Notes under the pieces: model-generated
Told to the model about the DNA's origin: nothing
Databases searched by the model: none
What the model saw: the letters and a program-made list of their open reading frames with translations, nothing else
Source of the DNA: an uncultured Eubacteriales bacterium
GTDB taxonomy: Bacteria; Bacillota; Clostridia; Oscillospirales; UBA644
Length of the DNA stretch: 64,000 nucleotides
Direction of reading: 5' to 3'
NCBI GenBank assembly: GCA_934454405.1
Contig: CAKSFN010000008.1
Location: 51,699 to 115,698, forward strand
Part shown: positions 32,071 to 41,046 of the stretch, in pieces
Numbering within the stretch: the stretch's first letter is position 1
Layout of the letters: every line of letters begins with the position of its first letter
Program-made: the position numbers and the translations under genes

Positions 32071-32541
32071 TCAGTGCTGCTCCTTTGTGAACTCTCTGCG
32101 TATGCGCCTTTCGCTGTCCGCCTTTGCCGCGGAATCGCGCTTGTCGTAAAGCTTTTTGCCCTTGCAAAGTCCGATTTCGAGCTTGATGACGGGACCTTTC
32201 AGATAAAGCGAAAGAGGAACAAGCGTCTGCCCCTCCAGCTTCACCGCCTCGAAAAGCTTCAATATTTCTTTTTTGTGCATCAAAAGCCGCCGTTGCCGCA
32301 GCGGATCTTTATTGAATATGTTGCCTTTTTCGTAGGGGCTGATATGAAGACCGTTGACCCATATCTGCCGTCCGTCCGTGGTGCAGTAACTGTCTTTCAG
32401 ATTAGCCTGACCGAGACGCAGACTTTTGACTTCCGTTCCGAAAAGCTCTATCCCCGCTTCGTATTTGTCAAGCACGAAATAGTCGTGATACGCCTTTCTG
32501 TTCTGCGCGAGCTGTTTTATCGCTTTTTTATCCTTATTCAT
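32071..32541 (-). CDS. smpB: SsrA-binding protein SmpB
   Basis: 156 residues. NRKAYHDYFVLDKYEAGIEL and GTEVKSLRLGQANLKDSY are the RNA-binding beta-barrel motifs, followed by HISPYEKGN and KKLYDKRDSAAK leading into a basic C-terminal tail. It carries tmRNA to stalled ribosomes for trans-translation. It overlaps the end of rex by 8 bases. No tmRNA gene was found in this window. Confidence 0.95.
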   Translation of the reverse strand: MNKDKKAIKQLAQNRKAYHDYFVLDKYEAGIELFGTEVKSLRLGQANLKDSYCTTDGRQIWVNGLHISPYEKGNIFNKDPLRQRRLLMHKKEILKLFEAVKLEGQTLVPLSLYLKGPVIKLEIGLCKGKKLYDKRDSAAKADSERRIRREFTKEQH

Positions 32542-33178
32542 CGTTTTCTCCGTCTTCCTCGTTCACGAGATTGTAGCAAAGGTGCATCAGAGAATCTCCG
32601 AGATGCACGTTCTCCACCAGCGCGCCCGGAACGTCAAGCTCGACGTTTGAAAAGTTCCAGAAGCCGCGGACGCCCAGTTCGTGAAGTTTATGAGCGGTTT
32701 TGCAGACCGCGTCCCGCGGAACCGTCAAAATCGCAATGTCGGGTTTGTTTTCGCGGCAAAACTCCTCAAGCTTTTCGGAGGAAAGAATTTGCAGCCCTTT
32801 AATCGTTTTTCCTATCTTTTCTTCGTCCGTGTCAAACAGACCGACAACGCAGACGCCTCTGCGCTCGAATTTCATATTGTTCGCAAGCGCAAGCCCCATA
32901 TTGCCGAGCCCGACGATTATCGCTTTTGTATGTCTGTCCGCGCCGAGCAGATGCTTTATTTCGGTGAGAAGGTTTTCGATATTATAGCCGTAACCCTGCT
33001 GCCCGAAGCCTCCGAAGCAGTTCAGATCCTGTCTTATCTGCGACGCGGTTATGTTCATTTTTTCGCTGAGTTCCTTTGAAGATATTCTCGTAACGCCGGA
33101 AAGGCTGAGTTCGTTGAGGTATCGGAAGTATCTCGGAAGGCGCTTGATAACCGACGACGAAACGTTTCTGTTCTTCAT
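32534..33178 (-). CDS. rex: Redox-sensing transcriptional repressor Rex
   Basis: 214 residues. N-terminal winged helix: VIKRLPRYFRYLNELSLSG and RISSKELSEKMNITASQIRQDL. The Rossmann NADH-sensing domain has IIVGLGNMGLALANNMKFE and VVGLFDTDEEKIGKTIKGL. The C-terminal domain-swapped helix lies in the last 20 residues. Rex represses fermentation and respiration genes at low NADH/NAD+ ratios. It is the first gene of the smpB-ruvCAB-araC transcript. No good Rex box was seen in its own control region. Confidence 0.94.
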   Translation of the reverse strand: MKNRNVSSSVIKRLPRYFRYLNELSLSGVTRISSKELSEKMNITASQIRQDLNCFGGFGQQGYGYNIENLLTEIKHLLGADRHTKAIIVGLGNMGLALANNMKFERRGVCVVGLFDTDEEKIGKTIKGLQILSSEKLEEFCRENKPDIAILTVPRDAVCKTAHKLHELGVRGFWNFSNVELDVPGALVENVHLGDSLMHLCYNLVNEEDGENDE

Positions 33179-33228
33179 TGTTCTCTCCTTTTCCGACGGA
33201 ATATTTTCGCAGCGTGATATTATTTTTC

Positions 33229-33257
33229 ATTATATAATATTTTATTCAAAATGTCAA
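33229..33257 (-). promoter_or_regulatory. Sigma-A promoter of the rex-smpB-ruvCAB-araC operon
   Basis: On the minus strand, TTGACA (33257-33252), 17-base spacer, TATAAT (33234-33229): a full consensus match. The start would be near 33222, leaving a 44-base leader ending in GGAGAG. Confidence 0.9.
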
Positions 33258-33411
33258 GTGCGGCGGGGGAAAAGGATTTCGTTTTTGCGAAAAAAGACTC
33301 CCTCCCGGATTTCAGACACGGAGGCGGCGCGGCAAACGCGGATTTTTTCGGAAAAAACCGCCGAAAGCGTGAAGTTTTTATATTATTCGCGCCATTTCCG
33401 TTTTTTGAATG

Positions 33412-33440
33412 TTGATTTTGTCGCAAAAGTATGCTATTAT
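33412..33440 (+). promoter_or_regulatory. Sigma-A promoter of the sortase pair
   Basis: TTGATT (33412-33417), 17-base spacer, TATTAT (33435-33440). It is 68 bases upstream of the first sortase start. The ~150 bases between this and the rex promoter show no gene or clear signal. Confidence 0.75.
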
Positions 33441-33507
33441 ATATCCGTATAACTTCTGCCGATTATGCAGAACAGTCTGATTTATGCTCTTTCCGGAGGT
33501 GGAAAAA

Positions 33508-34776
33508 ATGAAAAGCGTCGACGCGTTGCTGTCTTCCCGCAAATTCAAAACCGCCGTTTTTGTCTGCGGCGCGGCTTTTCTTGCGGTTGCGGCGGTATTT
33601 CTTTTTCTTTTCTTCCGAGAGGGAGGTTTCAATATTCTTTTTGCGAAAGCGAAGGATTTCAGGGTCGTAATGAGTTCCGACGAGCATATTTTTGAAAAGC
33701 CCGGCGAGAAATTCGTCCTTTCCGCGTCTATTGAGCCCGAAGAGGGCGTCGAGCTCACGTTTTCTTCTTCAAACGAGGATATAGTGAACGTGACGGCGGA
33801 CGGAACGGTGACTTCGCTGAAAGGCGGCGTCGCGGCGGTCAAGGCGTCGTGCCGGATCAAGGGCGAAGAGGTTTTCGGCGTTTGCGTCGTAACGGTGAAC
33901 GACGCCCCGTCCGGCGGCGGAGGCGGAGGAATCGCGGGCGGCGACGGCGGCTACGTTCCCGAAATTCCGAAAGCGGATTTTGACAGGGACGGCTTTTTGA
34001 GCGGAGATAATTTTTTTGAGTATTATCAGATGAACACGGACACGGTTGCGTGGCTGCACGTCCCGGGCACGAACATCAATCTTCCCGTCGCGCAAGCCCC
34101 GATGTCGGACCCCGAATACTATCTTTCCCACGGCTTGAACCGCTATAAAAAATACAGCGGCTCCGCGTTTGTCGATTCTTCCTCCAAGCTTTCGCGCTAC
34201 GGCGGATTTGTTGACATTTCGGAGCTGAACACCGTTGTTTACGGACACGCGCGCGGCGACGATATTTTCGACCAGCTTGAAAAAAATCTCATTCTTTCGT
34301 CGTGGTTCGAAAACAAGGAAAACAGATATGTTTACGTCAATACGGCAACCTCACTGACAAAATGGGAGATTTTTGCCGTTTATTACACGGATTTTGCCGT
34401 GGAAAAAAACAAAAGGGCGGTCACGAGGCTGAATTATATGCTGACGGCCGACGAGCTTAAAGAAAAATACGACGAGGATTATCTTTCCGCGCAGGCAATC
34501 GCCGGAAATCTGGAAAAGCTGATGCGAAACGGCGCCGAAATGGCGCGAACAGCAAATTCGTGGCGCAGCAGAATGGATACGACAAGTTACCGTTACGGCG
34601 CATTTTCAAAAATGCTGGGCGCGCGCGACTGGGGCGTTGAGGTGACGGAAAACGACCGCATTATCTCCCTTGTCACCTGCGCGGACAACGATACGGACGT
34701 GCGTTTTGTGGTTCAGGCAAAGCTTGTTTCGTCCAAGGACAGAGTAACGGGAAAAATAACGAACTACGGAGGTTGA
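33508..34776 (+). CDS. Class B sortase with N-terminal Ig-like (BIG2-type) domain
   Basis: 422 residues. A membrane anchor lies at about 13-38. A bacterial Ig-like domain follows at about 52-132 (EEGVELTFSSSNEDIVNVTADG, then TVTSLKGGVAAVKASC). A Gly-rich linker GGGGGGIAGGDGG leads to the sortase domain (about 160-422). The catalytic His is in VVYGHARGDD (H247), the Cys in SLVTCAD (C391), and the Arg at R399. Class B sortases anchor or cross-link surface proteins. An Ig-like insert between anchor and catalytic domain is unusual. GGAGGTGG lies 6 bases before ATG 33508. The next sortase begins 4 bases downstream. Confidence 0.88.
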   Translation: MKSVDALLSSRKFKTAVFVCGAAFLAVAAVFLFLFFREGGFNILFAKAKDFRVVMSSDEHIFEKPGEKFVLSASIEPEEGVELTFSSSNEDIVNVTADGTVTSLKGGVAAVKASCRIKGEEVFGVCVVTVNDAPSGGGGGGIAGGDGGYVPEIPKADFDRDGFLSGDNFFEYYQMNTDTVAWLHVPGTNINLPVAQAPMSDPEYYLSHGLNRYKKYSGSAFVDSSSKLSRYGGFVDISELNTVVYGHARGDDIFDQLEKNLILSSWFENKENRYVYVNTATSLTKWEIFAVYYTDFAVEKNKRAVTRLNYMLTADELKEKYDEDYLSAQAIAGNLEKLMRNGAEMARTANSWRSRMDTTSYRYGAFSKMLGARDWGVEVTENDRIISLVTCADNDTDVRFVVQAKLVSSKDRVTGKITNYGG

Positions 34777-34780
34777 CGCT

Positions 34781-36112
34781 ATGTCGAGAGCAGACGGAAA
34801 AGCCGAAAGAGACCGCATAGAAGCCGAAAGAGCCGTCCGCGAAGCCGTTGCGGCAAGAAAGACGACGCGGCTCGACCCCGCGCGCACAACCTCCGAGACC
34901 GCAGAGGAAAGACATCGCAGAATAGCGGAAAAAACGCGTGAGGCGTTTGATGAGCTTGACGAGGAGGAAAGCGTTCGGAAAAAATACGGTTCAGAGTCTT
35001 CCGAAGTATCCTTAGCAAGACGCGCGGACTCTCCGAACCGCGCTTCGCGCCGCGACGCCGCGCCGGCGAGCCGTTCCGGGCGCGATCCGCGTCCGACGGC
35101 GCAGAGAAAAACATATTCTTCATCTTCATATTCGCGTTCGCGCGCGGATTCTTCCTCTCAAAGAAAAGGATCTTCCGCAGGAACGCGGAAAGGGAACGGG
35201 GCGTCCCGCGGAACGGGACGGAGAAGCAGCGGCTCCGAGTCCGCCGGGAAAAAGAAAAAAAGCCCTCTTTCCGTTTTGATAATCGTCTTTTTTCTTTGTG
35301 TCTTCGGGTTTTCCGTATACAAGGTCGCCGATTATATTATAACGGAGAGTAAAACGCAGAACGCGTACAGAACGATGCTCGGCAACACAAAGGACATAAG
35401 CGGAGATATTCCGGACAGCAGTCTTGTGGATAACCCGCTCAACCACGAGTCGGGCGGCGATACCGACACGAAGACCGAGATAAAGGTCGTTCCCGTGGAA
35501 AGTATAAACATCGACGATATACCGTATATTTCTTCAAAATATAACGGAAGCAACCCCGATGTCAAGGGCTGGTTCTACTTCCCCGGTCCGAGATCGATAT
35601 ACGGGCTTCCGATAAACACCGCGCTGCTTCAGGGCTCCGACGATTATTACTATCTTGACCACGATATCGAGGGAAAGCCCGACAGCAACGGCTGCGTTTA
35701 TATGACTTCAAGCCTCGACCCCGACCTGATAAACAATCCGAACACGATAATTTACGGTCACGCAAAAAATTCGAAAGCCTTCGCGGGCTTGAAATATCTG
35801 AACAACGCCAAGCGCTGGTATTCCGACGCAAACAATCATTTTATCAGCATAAGAACCGAAAACTACTGCTCCGTATGGCAGATATTTTCGTGGTACGAGT
35901 CCGTTGAGGGAGGCGATTACGACCGCATCGCGACAAGCGACTGGGTTGAATATTACAATTATTTGCAGAGCCTGAACAAGATACCCTCTTTCGGAAAATT
36001 CGAGTTTTCCGAACGTGACAGGATAATAACTCTTGTGACCTGCAAGGGCTTTTCCAACGGCCGCGTCGCCGTTCATGCGAAGCTGGTCAAATATGCGGAA
36101 ATAAATAACTGA
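34781..36112 (+). CDS. Class B sortase with long basic disordered N-terminus
   Basis: 443 residues. Residues 1-160 are highly charged and Ser/Arg/Lys-rich without obvious fold, and should be cytoplasmic. A single membrane segment spans about 161-187. The sortase domain runs from about 240 to the end: VKGWFYFPGP, catalytic His in TIIYGHAKN (H327), Cys in TLVTCKG (C421), and Arg at R428. All catalytic residues are present. It lies in an operon with the other sortase, and the pair is followed by a terminator. No LPXTG- or NPQTN-type substrate was seen in the window. Confidence 0.88.
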   Translation: MSRADGKAERDRIEAERAVREAVAARKTTRLDPARTTSETAEERHRRIAEKTREAFDELDEEESVRKKYGSESSEVSLARRADSPNRASRRDAAPASRSGRDPRPTAQRKTYSSSSYSRSRADSSSQRKGSSAGTRKGNGASRGTGRRSSGSESAGKKKKSPLSVLIIVFFLCVFGFSVYKVADYIITESKTQNAYRTMLGNTKDISGDIPDSSLVDNPLNHESGGDTDTKTEIKVVPVESINIDDIPYISSKYNGSNPDVKGWFYFPGPRSIYGLPINTALLQGSDDYYYLDHDIEGKPDSNGCVYMTSSLDPDLINNPNTIIYGHAKNSKAFAGLKYLNNAKRWYSDANNHFISIRTENYCSVWQIFSWYESVEGGDYDRIATSDWVEYYNYLQSLNKIPSFGKFEFSERDRIITLVTCKGFSNGRVAVHAKLVKYAEINN

Positions 36113-36128
36113 CGCGTTCGACGTCAGA

Positions 36129-36170
36129 CCGGGGCTGTAAAAACGTAAATTTTTTACAGCCCCGGTTTTA
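36129..36170 (+). terminator. Palindromic terminator after the sortases
   Basis: CCGGGGCTGTAAAAA (36129-36143), loop CGTAAAT, complement 36151-36165, then TTTTA. It belongs to the same GGGGCTGTAAAA palindrome family as the repeat ends, but here follows same-strand genes. Confidence 0.78.
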
Positions 36171-36646
36171 TCATGCCTTCGGCGGCTTTTTCCCGCGGAG
36201 GGCTTTCTTTTTTCCGAATTTGTCCGCCTCTTCGCGCATAACTTATATTGCCGGGCACGGCTTTTTTCTCCTCCGCGGGAAGGACGCTTCCGGACGCCTG
36301 AAAACCCCGAAAAAAACAAAAAAGACAGCTTCTGCCGAAAACTTCCGATTTTATTCCGTTTTTGCAAAAAAGTTTGCTTTTTTTGTGCACCTTTCACAAA
36401 CAAATTAATTGCAAAAAAAGTTTTACAAGCGCACATCTTGCGTTTGCTCCCGTTTTTTCGGCGTTATTTTCCCATATATTGTTCACATTGTGTAAAGCTT
36501 GCATAACAGGTGACAAAAAACGAAACTGAAAAATATACTAAATATAAAAAAAATATTCCGTTTTGTTGTGCTTAATAACCAAAAAGACAAGCCCGCGTTG
36601 ACGCGTCCGACAGGGAGAGGAAACGGTCGAAAAGGTCGGTTTTAAC
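36171..36646. other. Gene-free upstream region of the carbohydrate operon
   Basis: About 475 bases without a credible gene. It is rich in A and T runs toward its right half. TTGTG...TTTCACAA near 36380-36400 resembles a Rex half-site pair but has the wrong spacing. A weak promoter-like GTGACA / TATACT pair lies near 36512-36541. Nothing else was recognised. Confidence 0.35.
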
Positions 36647-36675
36647 TTGACTTTTCGGGAAAAAAGTATTATAAT
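36647..36675 (+). promoter_or_regulatory. Sigma-A promoter of the carbohydrate ABC operon
   Basis: TTGACT (36647-36652), 17-base spacer, TATAAT (36670-36675). It gives a ~235-base untranslated leader before the GTG at 36916. The leader contains the 8-bp inverted repeat CGGCATTG (36730-36737) / CAATGCCG (36763-36770), a candidate control structure. Confidence 0.85.
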
Positions 36676-36915
36676 AGGTGCAGTATCTGAACGAAAATGT
36701 TTTTGTGCTTTCCGTGCAATACGGCCATCCGGCATTGAAACGGGGATCCGAGGGTCTTTTTGCAATGCCGCGGGTGTCGTATTCTCTTTTGCGTTTTACG
36801 CGACCGCGCGTATACGCGCAGGTACGCCGGTTAAGAAAATTATCCATTTCGGCAGAGAAGGCATTTTATCTCATAATTCCCGGGCGCGTGCCTGAGAAAA
36901 GGAAGGTGTTCCCAA

Positions 36916-39900
36916 GTGCGAAAAACAAGGATCCTTGCAGCGCTGTTGATGATTCTGCTCTGCGCGCAGCTTTGCGCGGCCTGTTCGTCAAAGAACAAGG
37001 GCAGCGAGGAAATCAACATAGAAACACCGTTCGTTCCCGTTTATTCGGCGGGGTCTTACGGCGAGTTTCTTCAGCTTCAGTCGAGAACTCTCGACAATGT
37101 TGATTTCGGGATCTACAAGGACAATGCAAAATACAACGTCGGCAAGTACGGCTTTTATCCGACGAGAACCGAGCAGGGCGACGGGGTCAATCCCATCACG
37201 AACATCAAGTCCTCTGGCGACCTTGACGACAACAGCGTCGGCAAATTCAAGGACGACGACGGTGTTGAGCGCGTTGCGGTTCATACGAGCGAGGAAGGCT
37301 ATGTGGAATGGACGATAAACGTTCCCTCCGCCGGTCTTTACACTCTCGGCATAGACTATATGGCGGATAAAACCAAAGCGGGCATCCTCGAATATTCGGT
37401 CTACATCAACGGCGAGCTGCAGTATACCGAGTCGAGAAGCGCCGCTCTGGACAGAACATACGTTGACAAATACGCTTTCGAGCTTGAAGAAAACGGCGGC
37501 AAGCTGACTTCTCTTTCTCAGCGTTTTGAGCCTCTTCCCGAAATATATTACGACATCGACTCCGAAGGAAACGAGTCGAGAGGCGTTCAGGTTCAGCGTC
37601 AGGTCTGGACGGACAACAGCACCTTCCACGATTCGAACGGGTCTTACACGGTACCCCTCAAATTTTATCTCAAAAGCGGCGAGAATGTTGTAAAACTCTC
37701 GTCCGTTCGCGGCGTTTCCTACATTTCGGATATTTATTTCTACACCATACCTTCCGGAAGTAAATATACGGATTATCTTTACGAAAAAAAGGGCAGCGAA
37801 GTGAACGCATCCGACGTTCAGGGGTGGACGAGCTCGAAGCTTCAGGCAGAGTATCCGACCTCGAAATCCGACCCCATGCTTTTCTCTACTTTTGACAGAG
37901 CCTCTGCTTTCACCGAGCCTCCCGCCTCGACGAATATCAGACTTAACATAATCGGCGGCGAGCGCTGGGAAACCATAGGACAGTGGATAGAATACACCGT
38001 CAAAGATATTCCCAAGAGCGGCCTTTATAAAATTGCGATCCGTTACAGGCAGAACCTTTCCTCAGGCATTTTCACTTCCCGCGAGATAACTGTCAATACG
38101 GGCGAAGAAGGCACGAAGGGCGAAGTTTTCGACGAATATGTCGTTCAGTTCCCCTACGGCGGCAACTGGGAGGTCACCACTCCCAAAGACTCCGCGGGAG
38201 ACGCTTCTCTTTTCTGGTTTGAAGAAGGCACGAACAAAATCCGTCTGAAAGCCGTTACGGGCGAGCTTAACGACCTTATCAATGCCTGCGACGGCATCGT
38301 AAGAGCTCTTCAGTCGGATTATACCAAGATAACGGCGATCACCGGCGGCGACCCCGACACCTTCCAGGATTACGACCTTGCCGAAACGATCCCCGAGGTT
38401 ATTTCCGACCTTAAATCCCAGGGAGATATGCTCTCCCAGATATACGATAAGCTTCTTGCCTCCCTTAACGGCGAGGAGGGACAGTACACCGCGCAGATAA
38501 AGCAGATAGTTTCGGAGCTTTATACCATGTACGACAAGCCCGAATCCATCACCTCCTCAGGCGGTCTGAGAAATCTTAACAGCGCGATAACCTCTCTCGG
38601 CGACTTTGTTGAGTCCTGCCGTTTGCAGCCGATAGAAATCGACTATATCGAGGTTCTTCCCGCAGACGCCGAGCTTCCTCTTGCGGAAGGCGACGCGGGT
38701 CAGTCCATTCTTCACCAGTTCAAGATGTTCTTTGCTTCCTTCTTCCAGGATCTGAACTCCATAACGGGCGAAGGTCACCCCGAATATGAAGAAGAAGTCG
38801 AGATCTGGACGACGCTTTCGCGTGACTACGCGATCCTCACCCGTCAGATCATCGACAGAGGCTTTGTGAACCAGTACGGCATAAACCTCACTTACAAGCT
38901 GTTCCCCGGCGAGCTTTCGTCCTCGATGCTTGCGGGTCTTATATGCAGCGCGCAGACGGGCGTCGGTCCCGGAACCATTCAGGACTACGCGGCGCGTCAC
39001 TCCATGTTCCCGATAAACACGTTTAAGACGCGCGAGAAGGACATATATAAGACAGATAAGGAAACGGGCGAAAAGACGTATATCAAAACGATAACCGTTC
39101 CCGGACTCAAAGACGTCAAGGCAAGATACGACGATTCCTTCTGGAACGGCGTCACTGTTGAGATGTATCGCGAATACGGGAATACCGAAGCGGGAAGCGT
39201 GAACCTTATCTACGGTCTTCCCGAGGTCGTTTCATTCTCTCTTCTTTATTACCGCGAGGACGTTTTTGATAAATACGACCTTTCCATCCCCAACGTATGG
39301 GACGATTATTACACATATATTCCGACGCTTCAAAAATACAATATGCAGACAGAGGCGCCGCAGGCAGGCGTGATGATTTACCAATACGGCGGTCTGATGT
39401 ATAAATATGATAACAGCCGTCAGGTGAACGCGAGAGCGTCCAATATCGACAGCGACCTTTATCTTGAAGTTTTCGATAAACAGAACGCTTTCTATACCGA
39501 ATATAAATGCCCCATAACGATGGACGGTCACACCCGTTTCAGAACGGGCGAGGTTCCGATGATCCTCGGCACGCTCAGCACATGGAAAAACCTTTACGCG
39601 CAGGCGCCTGAGATCAGAGGTCTTTGGAAGTTCTATTTGCTTCCGGGCGTTGAGCAGGAGGACGGCACGATAAACCGCGAGCAGATTCCGGCCGTGACAT
39701 ATTCCGCAATCTACGCCGCGGGAGAAAACCACGACGGCGCGTGGGAGTTCATTCAATGGTTCAACGATTATGAATGCTCCAACGAATTCGGGCGCGAGGT
39801 CGAGGCTCTTATCGGTCAGGTTGAGCGTTATGCCTCCGCGGTGAGAGAAGCGTTCAAGATGGCTCCGTGGACGTCCGACGAGCTTAAAGTTCTTATGGCA

Positions 39901-40089
39901 ACGTGGGACACTTTAAGACCCGCCGAGGTTTGCTTCGGCGACTATTACAGCGGAAGATATATAAGCTTCGCGCAAACGGAAGTCATCGTTGACGGCACGG
40001 GCAACGGCCACGCTACGATACTCGAACACATGCAGGAGATTAACAGGTCTATCACGCAGAAGCGCGAAGAGTTGAATCTTCCGGAATAA
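36916..40089 (+). CDS. Large lipoprotein solute-binding protein with two N-terminal carbohydrate-binding-like modules
   Basis: 1057 residues, more than twice a usual sugar-binding protein. A lipoprotein signal ends LCAAC, with Cys23 as the lipidated residue. Two similar beta-sandwich segments occur: EWTINVPSAGLYTLGIDY (near 131-148) and WIEYTVKDIPKSGLYKIAIRY (near 357-377), resembling CBM6/35-type modules. A helical linker spans roughly 470-620. The last ~420 residues resemble a family 1 extracellular solute-binding domain, with LIYGLPEVVSFSLLYYREDV, FRTGEVPMILGTLSTWKNLY and GAWEFIQWFNDYECS. It would capture sugar outside the membrane for the downstream permeases. The start is GTG 36916 with GGAAGG 9 bases upstream. 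Confidence 0.82.
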   Translation: MRKTRILAALLMILLCAQLCAACSSKNKGSEEINIETPFVPVYSAGSYGEFLQLQSRTLDNVDFGIYKDNAKYNVGKYGFYPTRTEQGDGVNPITNIKSSGDLDDNSVGKFKDDDGVERVAVHTSEEGYVEWTINVPSAGLYTLGIDYMADKTKAGILEYSVYINGELQYTESRSAALDRTYVDKYAFELEENGGKLTSLSQRFEPLPEIYYDIDSEGNESRGVQVQRQVWTDNSTFHDSNGSYTVPLKFYLKSGENVVKLSSVRGVSYISDIYFYTIPSGSKYTDYLYEKKGSEVNASDVQGWTSSKLQAEYPTSKSDPMLFSTFDRASAFTEPPASTNIRLNIIGGERWETIGQWIEYTVKDIPKSGLYKIAIRYRQNLSSGIFTSREITVNTGEEGTKGEVFDEYVVQFPYGGNWEVTTPKDSAGDASLFWFEEGTNKIRLKAVTGELNDLINACDGIVRALQSDYTKITAITGGDPDTFQDYDLAETIPEVISDLKSQGDMLSQIYDKLLASLNGEEGQYTAQIKQIVSELYTMYDKPESITSSGGLRNLNSAITSLGDFVESCRLQPIEIDYIEVLPADAELPLAEGDAGQSILHQFKMFFASFFQDLNSITGEGHPEYEEEVEIWTTLSRDYAILTRQIIDRGFVNQYGINLTYKLFPGELSSSMLAGLICSAQTGVGPGTIQDYAARHSMFPINTFKTREKDIYKTDKETGEKTYIKTITVPGLKDVKARYDDSFWNGVTVEMYREYGNTEAGSVNLIYGLPEVVSFSLLYYREDVFDKYDLSIPNVWDDYYTYIPTLQKYNMQTEAPQAGVMIYQYGGLMYKYDNSRQVNARASNIDSDLYLEVFDKQNAFYTEYKCPITMDGHTRFRTGEVPMILGTLSTWKNLYAQAPEIRGLWKFYLLPGVEQEDGTINREQIPAVTYSAIYAAGENHDGAWEFIQWFNDYECSNEFGREVEALIGQVERYASAVREAFKMAPWTSDELKVLMATWDTLRPAEVCFGDYYSGRYISFAQTEVIVDGTGNGHATILEHMQEINRSITQKREELNLPE

Positions 40090-40112
40090 AATAAGGAGGA
40101 AGACTGAAAAAT

Positions 40113-41030
40113 ATGAAAATCACGGCACTTAAAAAACCGAAGTTTTTAAGCCCGAAGTTTTTGAAGAAGTTCGAAAACCTCGACCTGCTCTTCTTCCTCG
40201 GTCCCTATATGGTGGTGTTCTTTGTCTGGACGATACTTCCCGTTATCGTTTCCTACTTCATCGCCTTTATGCAGTTCAACACCATCGAATTTCCCGTCTG
40301 GGTCGGACTTCAAAACTATCAGAGGCTGTTTCTTTCGGAAGAATACTTCACCCTCTGTTTGTCCAACTCTCTCGTTCTCGGTACGCTTTCGGGCGTTATC
40401 AACTACCTTTTCGCTTTCGGTTTTGCGTGGATTCTGAACGAAGTTCCGCCGAAGCCGAGAACGATACTGACCCTTTTGTTCTATCTTCCGTCCATGACGG
40501 GCGGCTTCACCGTTATTCTCGATATGCTCCTTTCTTCCGACCGCTACGGCTGGCTGAACGGCTGGCTGATACAGGCTGGCCTGATACAGGACCCCATCCA
40601 GTGGTCGAAAGAAACGGAATATATGCTTCCGCTTGCGATAGTCATTATGCTTTGGAGCGCGCTCGGAACACAGTTCCTCGTTTTCCTTTCAAGCTTGCAG
40701 GGCGTTGACAAATCGCTTTACGAGGCGGGCGCCGTCGACGGCATCTATAACAGGTGGCAGGAGCTTTATTACATAACGCTTCCTTCTATCAAAGGTCAGT
40801 TACAGTTGAACGCCATCCTAACGGTTACGGCATCCGTCGGCATCTCCGCTCCCGGCTTCTTCGGCACTCCGACGCAGGATTACAAGCTGTTTACGTTGGC
40901 GATGCTTTCCGCGGACTATTCGGGACGTTTGGAGATGGGCTACGTTACGGCGATATCGACCATAATGCTGATTTTGTCAATCACGATAAATAAAATCGTC
41001 AACTATTTAATAGGTAAGATAGGTAAATAA
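40113..41030 (+). CDS. Carbohydrate ABC transporter permease 1 (MalF/UgpA-like)
   Basis: 305 residues, six predicted membrane helices from about residue 30. FLGPYMVVFFVWTILPVIVSY begins the membrane part. The EAA loop that contacts the ATPase reads YEAGAVDGIYNRWQELYYIT, followed by LPSIKGQLQLNAIL. It matches the family of sugar importer inner-membrane subunits. Its ribosome site AGGAGGAAG lies 11 bases before the ATG. It pairs with the next gene. Confidence 0.9.
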   Translation: MKITALKKPKFLSPKFLKKFENLDLLFFLGPYMVVFFVWTILPVIVSYFIAFMQFNTIEFPVWVGLQNYQRLFLSEEYFTLCLSNSLVLGTLSGVINYLFAFGFAWILNEVPPKPRTILTLLFYLPSMTGGFTVILDMLLSSDRYGWLNGWLIQAGLIQDPIQWSKETEYMLPLAIVIMLWSALGTQFLVFLSSLQGVDKSLYEAGAVDGIYNRWQELYYITLPSIKGQLQLNAILTVTASVGISAPGFFGTPTQDYKLFTLAMLSADYSGRLEMGYVTAISTIMLILSITINKIVNYLIGKIGK

Positions 41031-41046
41031 GAAAGGAGGCACCGCA

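Noticed and set aside
36154..36390. 78-codon minus-strand frame upstream of the sugar operon
   Set aside because: Its last codons run into the terminator palindrome, no motif is visible and no promoter was found.
36376..36405. Possible Rex binding site TTGTG...CACAA
   Set aside because: The half-sites are separated by 7 bases instead of 8 and the inner AA/TT are missing on one side; it is far from any fermentation gene.
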